Shown: one piece after another, positions 60,073-64,000 of the stretch
Layout: the number at the start of each line of letters is the position of its first letter
How positions within the stretch are numbered: position 1 is the first letter of the stretch
Assembly (NCBI GenBank): GCA_025890175.1
Contig: JANPYM010000007.1
Coordinates: forward strand, 735,387-799,386
DNA length: 64,000 nt
Reading direction: 5' to 3'
Source of the DNA: Ciborinia camelliae
Lineage: Eukaryota; Ascomycota; Leotiomycetes; Helotiales; Sclerotiniaceae
Made by a program: the position numbers and the translations under genes
Notes under the pieces: generated by a model
The model's database searches: none
What the model was told of the DNA's origin: nothing
What the model saw: the letters and a program-made list of their open reading frames with translations, nothing else

Positions 60073-61806
60073 TCAAAATCCCATCATTATGCAAACCAAA
60101 TTCCAATCTCGCAGCCACCATCCCCCCCCCCTATCTTCCCAATCCAAATCACGTCCATCCCCATCCCTATCGATAACAAAACACGCCCCGATATGCTCAC
60201 AAACCGCCATCCGGATTTCGCTCTCCCCAGTCACCCCCGCGACTTTACTCACCAAAAGATCCAACAATTTCGCCCTCTCGATTTCATCATCGGCCCAAAA
60301 TCTGGAGGGGAGAATGTGGCAAAACCATCTGGTTCTTCGGGGATCGTCGATCTTACAATAGATGAAGACGACGCATCCGGACGTCTCATCTCGCAGGGCT
60401 AAGAGCCCCCCATACCCATCTTGGATCCGATGATGGAGTTTAAAAATACTTCTCGACTCGAGAAATAACTCGGATGGATATGTTTCGCATTGAAACGCAG
60501 TATTCAGTTTCTTGGTACTATTCATCGGGACGGGGATCCAACTCGGAAGGCCATTCCCCAAGGTGATTAACAAACAACGCGAGATTGATTCGTGATTGCT
60601 CTTCAGGCGAAAGGCGTACGGAGAAGACATCACATTCGACTTGACGAAGATGTTGATTTCCTGCAAGGCCCAGTCGACGGGCATGAAGAATGGGGCGGAT
60701 GGATATGAAGCTCTGCGGTACGTACCGAGGAAGCCGGGAACCGAGGGGCGCAGCAGAGCTTTTAACGGGATGCACGCGCGCCATCGTAGGGAACGCCGAC
60801 GGTGACGGACGGACAAGACGACGAAATTGTAGGACCATGCTTGGATGATTGGGAGATGGATGGAGAGGCCCTCGTTGGTCATGGAATACGGAGATGCATG
60901 CCCCAGCGTATTTTCCGAGAAAAAATCTCTCGACTTCTGGAACGTGTCGGGGGACGGAGCTGGGAGACTTTGCCACTCCGGCGAGACGGGATCGGTCCAG
61001 GTCCAGCAAAAGATCGTGTGATCAACGGATACCTTAATGATTTCCTCCTGGAGTCGAACGAAAGCCTTCGTGCCCTCCCCGTATAGTAATGGCATATTGA
61101 TATCGAAGATGCCCAACATGCAATATGCCATATCCTCGACCCTGGTGGTCTTCCGCTGCGACAACCAGAACATCCTCAGAGCAATGCTGGCGGCCGCCAT
61201 CGGAGTCCGACTATACCCCACGAGATACGAAGGATCAATCCCAGTGATATCACTGATCAGCCCGGTAAGATACGATGACTTCGCTCCCAATCTGATCCAT
61301 TCCCGCGAGTAGAAGATCACAGTAATAGGAGCCAACAATTCCTGCAACGTCCACCCTCTTGTAAACCATCGACTTTTCCGAAAGCGTGCTTGAAACTCCA
61401 GATCATCGCTCAACCCATAATCATCGACCAGCCCCCTATCATCATCACCATCATAAGCCCCCCTCCCACCTCCCACCTCAACATCCGAAAGAAAAGCATA
61501 ACAAACCACCGCATTTCCATACCACGCAAACATAGAATTAATCGCTTCCGACAACTCCGCCGAACTCCTCTTATCGATACAATTCGTATCAACCCAAGCA
61601 TAATTCAAGCCATCCCGCAACGCCAATCGGCACGTTTCTCGAATCTTCGCATATCCGGCTTTCGCCTCGCAAGCTTTGCGGTCACGTTCCCATTCTTGGA
61701 ACGTGACTTCCTCCGTGTCCCATGTGTGGGAGAGGATCGCATATTTGGGGATGTCATCTCCATGAAATTCTTCAAAATCGAGGGTGGTCGCGTTGATCAA
61801 TCGCAT
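60073..61806 (-). CDS. HET-domain (heterokaryon incompatibility) protein
   Basis: Single exon, 577 aa. The HET domain fills about residues 20-170: KYAILSHTWDTEEVTFQEW, then GLNYAWVDTNCIDKRSSAELSEAINSM and the AVVCYAFLSDV strand. SRWFTRGWTLQELLAP and RVEDMAYCMLGIFDINMPLLYGEG follow, the standard layout of HET-E-like N-termini. The C-terminal half (about 270-577) shows no NACHT, WD40 or ankyrin repeats and no clear fold. The HET domain triggers death of incompatible heterokaryons and is often fused to NLR parts. Here it stands alone, about 17 kb from a NACHT-ankyrin gene. The ATG lies 65 nt from a 20-bp tandem array. No frameshift or missing core motif is seen. Confidence 0.93.
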   Translation of the reverse strand: MRLINATTLDFEEFHGDDIPKYAILSHTWDTEEVTFQEWERDRKACEAKAGYAKIRETCRLALRDGLNYAWVDTNCIDKRSSAELSEAINSMFAWYGNAVVCYAFLSDVEVGGGRGAYDGDDDRGLVDDYGLSDDLEFQARFRKSRWFTRGWTLQELLAPITVIFYSREWIRLGAKSSYLTGLISDITGIDPSYLVGYSRTPMAAASIALRMFWLSQRKTTRVEDMAYCMLGIFDINMPLLYGEGTKAFVRLQEEIIKVSVDHTIFCWTWTDPVSPEWQSLPAPSPDTFQKSRDFFSENTLGHASPYSMTNEGLSIHLPIIQAWSYNFVVLSVRHRRRSLRWRACIPLKALLRPSVPGFLGTYRRASYPSAPFFMPVDWALQEINIFVKSNVMSSPYAFRLKSNHESISRCLLITLGNGLPSWIPVPMNSTKKLNTAFQCETYPSELFLESRSIFKLHHRIQDGYGGLLALRDETSGCVVFIYCKIDDPRRTRWFCHILPSRFWADDEIERAKLLDLLVSKVAGVTGESEIRMAVCEHIGACFVIDRDGDGRDLDWEDRGGGWWLRDWNLVCIMMGF

Positions 61807-61870
61807 GATGTGTTATTGTTCACAGTCTGATATGATTTGGGTTGATGAAGCGTGGGAAGTGCCACGATAA

Positions 61871-61970
61871 GTGATCAAGTACGACCCCAAGTGATCAAGT
61901 GCGACCCCAAGTGATCAAGTGCGACCCCAAGTGATCAAGTGCGACCCCAAGTGATCAAGTACGACCCTGC
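61871..61970. repeat. 20-bp tandem array upstream of the HET gene
   Basis: Five head-to-tail units of GTGATCAAGTRCGACCCCAA start at 61871, 61891, 61911, 61931 and 61951. The first and last have A at the variable site and the three middle units have G. The final unit decays at its end. Each unit contains the palindrome TGATCA. The array lies 65-165 nt upstream of the HET start codon, within the likely promoter or 5' leader. Its period puts copies nearly two helical turns apart. Confidence 0.95.
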
Positions 61971-61975
61971 ATGTT

Positions 61976-62291
61976 CAGCTATGAAAAATCTCCGGTCTCT
62001 CAACATTACCTTGCACATTCATGTAGATGAACTTTTTTGATTGGGAATGATACTTGATTTACTACCAAAAACTAGTAATTTCATTCAACACTGACATGAA
62101 CGATACTTCCCTAGAGAAGGGCCAATTAGGCATTTTGATGTGTTGTCTCTTTGGATTGCTATCGTAATTTTGTATACTAATACATTAGTTTATGCATCGC
62201 TTCATTGCCATCATCTCTTCCTATTTTGAGATACCTCCATTTTGTTGCCTTCCCTTGTCATAGGCGCAACATAACATAATCAATATCCCAT
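61976..62291. other. Intergenic remainder upstream of the HET gene
   Basis: About 320 nt between the 20-bp array and the 3' end of the next minus-strand gene. No distinct feature seen. Confidence 0.6.
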
Positions 62292-64000
62292 TCATAAGCC
62301 TGAATTTTCAATCCTGCTTATCATCCTGTCCCATTCCAGATCAACGGGATCATTAACCGTCCATTGCGGATTAAGGGGGTCATCATAATATCCTACCAAC
62401 GGTTCCTTCACCATTCTCCATCCCTTGTTTAAAATATTCCTAAGAAAAGTCAGGGTTAGGGCTACAACGAAGGACTTAAGGGATGCAGAACTCGATCCAG
62501 CTTCCCAAATAGTCCATCGAATTCCCCTTCCCCTCCGCCACCAGCTTCTTAACACACTGCTCAAACTCCTCGAAACTAATTTTTCCCAATCCACCTCTCT
62601 CCTTACCCTCCTGCTCCACGCCTTCTAACTCCCACAACCTGTATAATACATCGTCGCACGGTCTCTTTTCTTCCTTCTTAATATGTCGTCTCTCGGCCTT
62701 GGAGGAGGTTGCAGCTGGAGTTTCTGGAATCGATGATTCGGGATTTGATTGATGTTCTCCAACTGGTCTATCCATAAGCACATTGTCAGTAAAAGAATTT
62801 GGTTTGAATTGAGGGAGTGTAGGATCCCTATGCTCTGACAATTGAGGGTTAATATAACTAGAGTCTTCAGCACTCTCTTGTTGCTCTTTTTCTTTCTCTT
62901 TGAGATGCATCTCAATATGAAAGAAAAGAGTTGGTGGTAAGATAGATTGCAATGCATGGAGAAGTTCACATTGTTGACCAAAGCTGAGATTTTCTTTATC
63001 AACATAATATTTCCATGCCCTCAAAGGGTCGTCCCTATAGTAGGGAGTATTTTGGAATTCTATTACGGCCATATCAAGGTCAAATTCGTGTGATTTTTGA
63101 GAGAGAGATGATGGTACATTGGCATTGGCATCATCAGGCTCCTCGATTTCGTAACCCGTAGCTGCTAAGAGTTCATCTAGCTGCCTTTCGCGTATATCTT
63201 CGACTTCAACCTCAGGGATATCAGGCCAAACATGCCGTGGGTTGAGATTAAGATTGGGGATATCTCTTCTCTCAATGAGACCGCCGCGCATATGATGAAT
63301 GGTCTCTCTGGCGGTTGGTCTCTCTTCTTCATTTCTCTTTGCCGTAGCCCACTTCACAAAGTCCTCGGTACTGAAAAGATGACGAAATTTGTCGCGTTTT
63401 CCCTTTGTCTCCAAGACAGCCACGGCTAAATCTTCTTTAGCCCTGAATAGTGGATCCAGAAGTTCATTATAGGCTTGTTGCGTGACTTGGTACAAGATCT
63501 CCTTCCCTACATCTTTTTCTGCATCAGGTATCTCTATACCACCCCATCTTTCAGGCACGCTTCGCGAAGATGTTGAAGGATTTGAGCGGGTATCAAAGTC
63601 ATCCATATCCTCTGCAAATCGTACCTTGGATGATGACCGAGAATGGATACTTGGTCGTTGCTGAAATTGAGACTTGGAGGTATCACCAGTAGCACCATTT
63701 GTAGGGATGTCTTCTTCGTCATTCCAGCCAACGGGGGGCGATGCTCCTTCTTCTTCATCAGTATAAAATTGTCTTCGCTTCCATCGCTCATGCAAAGCCA
63801 TTCGGACTCTGTGTCTTTTTAATGTATGCTTTAGAATAAATGGGCGAGCAGTTTCCGGGATGTTTGCCAATGTAAATTCTGGTCCACAAACTGCTTGAAC
63901 ATCTTCATCGGTGATATTCAAATCACGTTGACGGCGTTCAAAAGCCAAGGTCGCTTCCATGGCAGGGTCGAAAAAGGGGTTTTCAGAGATGTTGGATTGG
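62292..64000 (-). CDS. Conserved-looking hypothetical protein, partial at right edge
   Basis: Model: complement(join(62292..62439, 62492..>64000)). Measured from the first in-window Met (63958-63960) it is 538 aa. The frame stays open upstream to the edge (SNISENPFFDPA precedes that Met), so the true start may lie outside. A 52-nt intron (GTTCTG donor, CCCTAAC/CCCTGAC branch, TTCTTAG acceptor) replaces a premature IEFCIP ending with 49 further residues rich in Trp, Asp and Pro (GWRMVKEPLVGYYDDPLNPQ). The N-terminal third is charged and helical (FERRQRDLNITDEDVQ, LKRHRVRMALHERWKRRQF). The middle is Glu/Asp-rich and disordered in places. No family recognised; the composition suggests a nuclear or cytosolic protein. 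Confidence 0.75.

Overview
The window is nuclear DNA of a filamentous ascomycete (Pezizomycotina). Genes carry short introns of about 50-95 nt with fungal signals: GTAAGT-like donors, CTAAC/CTGAC branch sites and YAG acceptors. Intergenic DNA is AT-rich and full of microsatellites. Typical Pezizomycotina families are present: HET, NACHT-ankyrin NLR, GPI yapsin, alpha-glucoside MFS and a Rog1-type lipase. The style fits a Leotiomycete such as the Botrytis/Sclerotinia group, but that placement is inference.

Layout. 1-2.3 kb: gene-poor, with decayed repeat DNA. 2.3-4.1 kb: alpha-glucoside-type MFS transporter (-). 8.1-11.3 kb: coiled-coil gene built of tandem repeats, apparently broken by frameshifts (+). 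12.3-13.5 kb: five-exon SDR oxidoreductase (-). 16.3-18.8 kb: RBR E3 ubiquitin ligase (+). 20.1-23.6 kb: Rog1-like serine esterase (-). 26.2-33.7 kb: three secreted or GPI-type surface proteins around a DJ-1/PfpI enzyme. One of the secreted proteins is a 339-residue proline-rich protein that appears only after a 59-nt intron is removed. 35.4-37.6 kb: tRNA methyltransferase Trm1 with two usable starts (-). 39.0-43.5 kb: hydrolase-NACHT-ankyrin NLR (+). 45.3-46.8 kb: plasma-membrane syntaxin Sso1 with an unusual tail beyond its membrane anchor (+). 49.5-50.8 kb: low-complexity hypothetical protein (-). 51.5-53.2 kb: yapsin-like aspartic protease (-). 55.9-58.9 kb: mitochondrial isoleucyl-tRNA synthetase (+). 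60.1-61.8 kb: HET-domain protein with a perfect-period 20-bp array just upstream (-). 62.3 kb to the right edge: conserved-looking hypothetical protein, partial (-).

How the genes relate. This is mostly an ordinary mix of housekeeping genes (Trm1, IleRS, Sso1, RBR, Rog1) with accessory genes. Two themes stand out. One is allorecognition or innate immunity: the NLR and the HET protein lie about 17 kb apart. The other is the secretory route and cell surface: Sso1, the yapsin and the 26-34 kb block. No operon logic applies. Four convergent gene pairs are separated by microsatellite-rich spacers.

Exon joins were worked out by eye from splice signals and reading frame. Family calls rest on recognised motifs, not on database searches.
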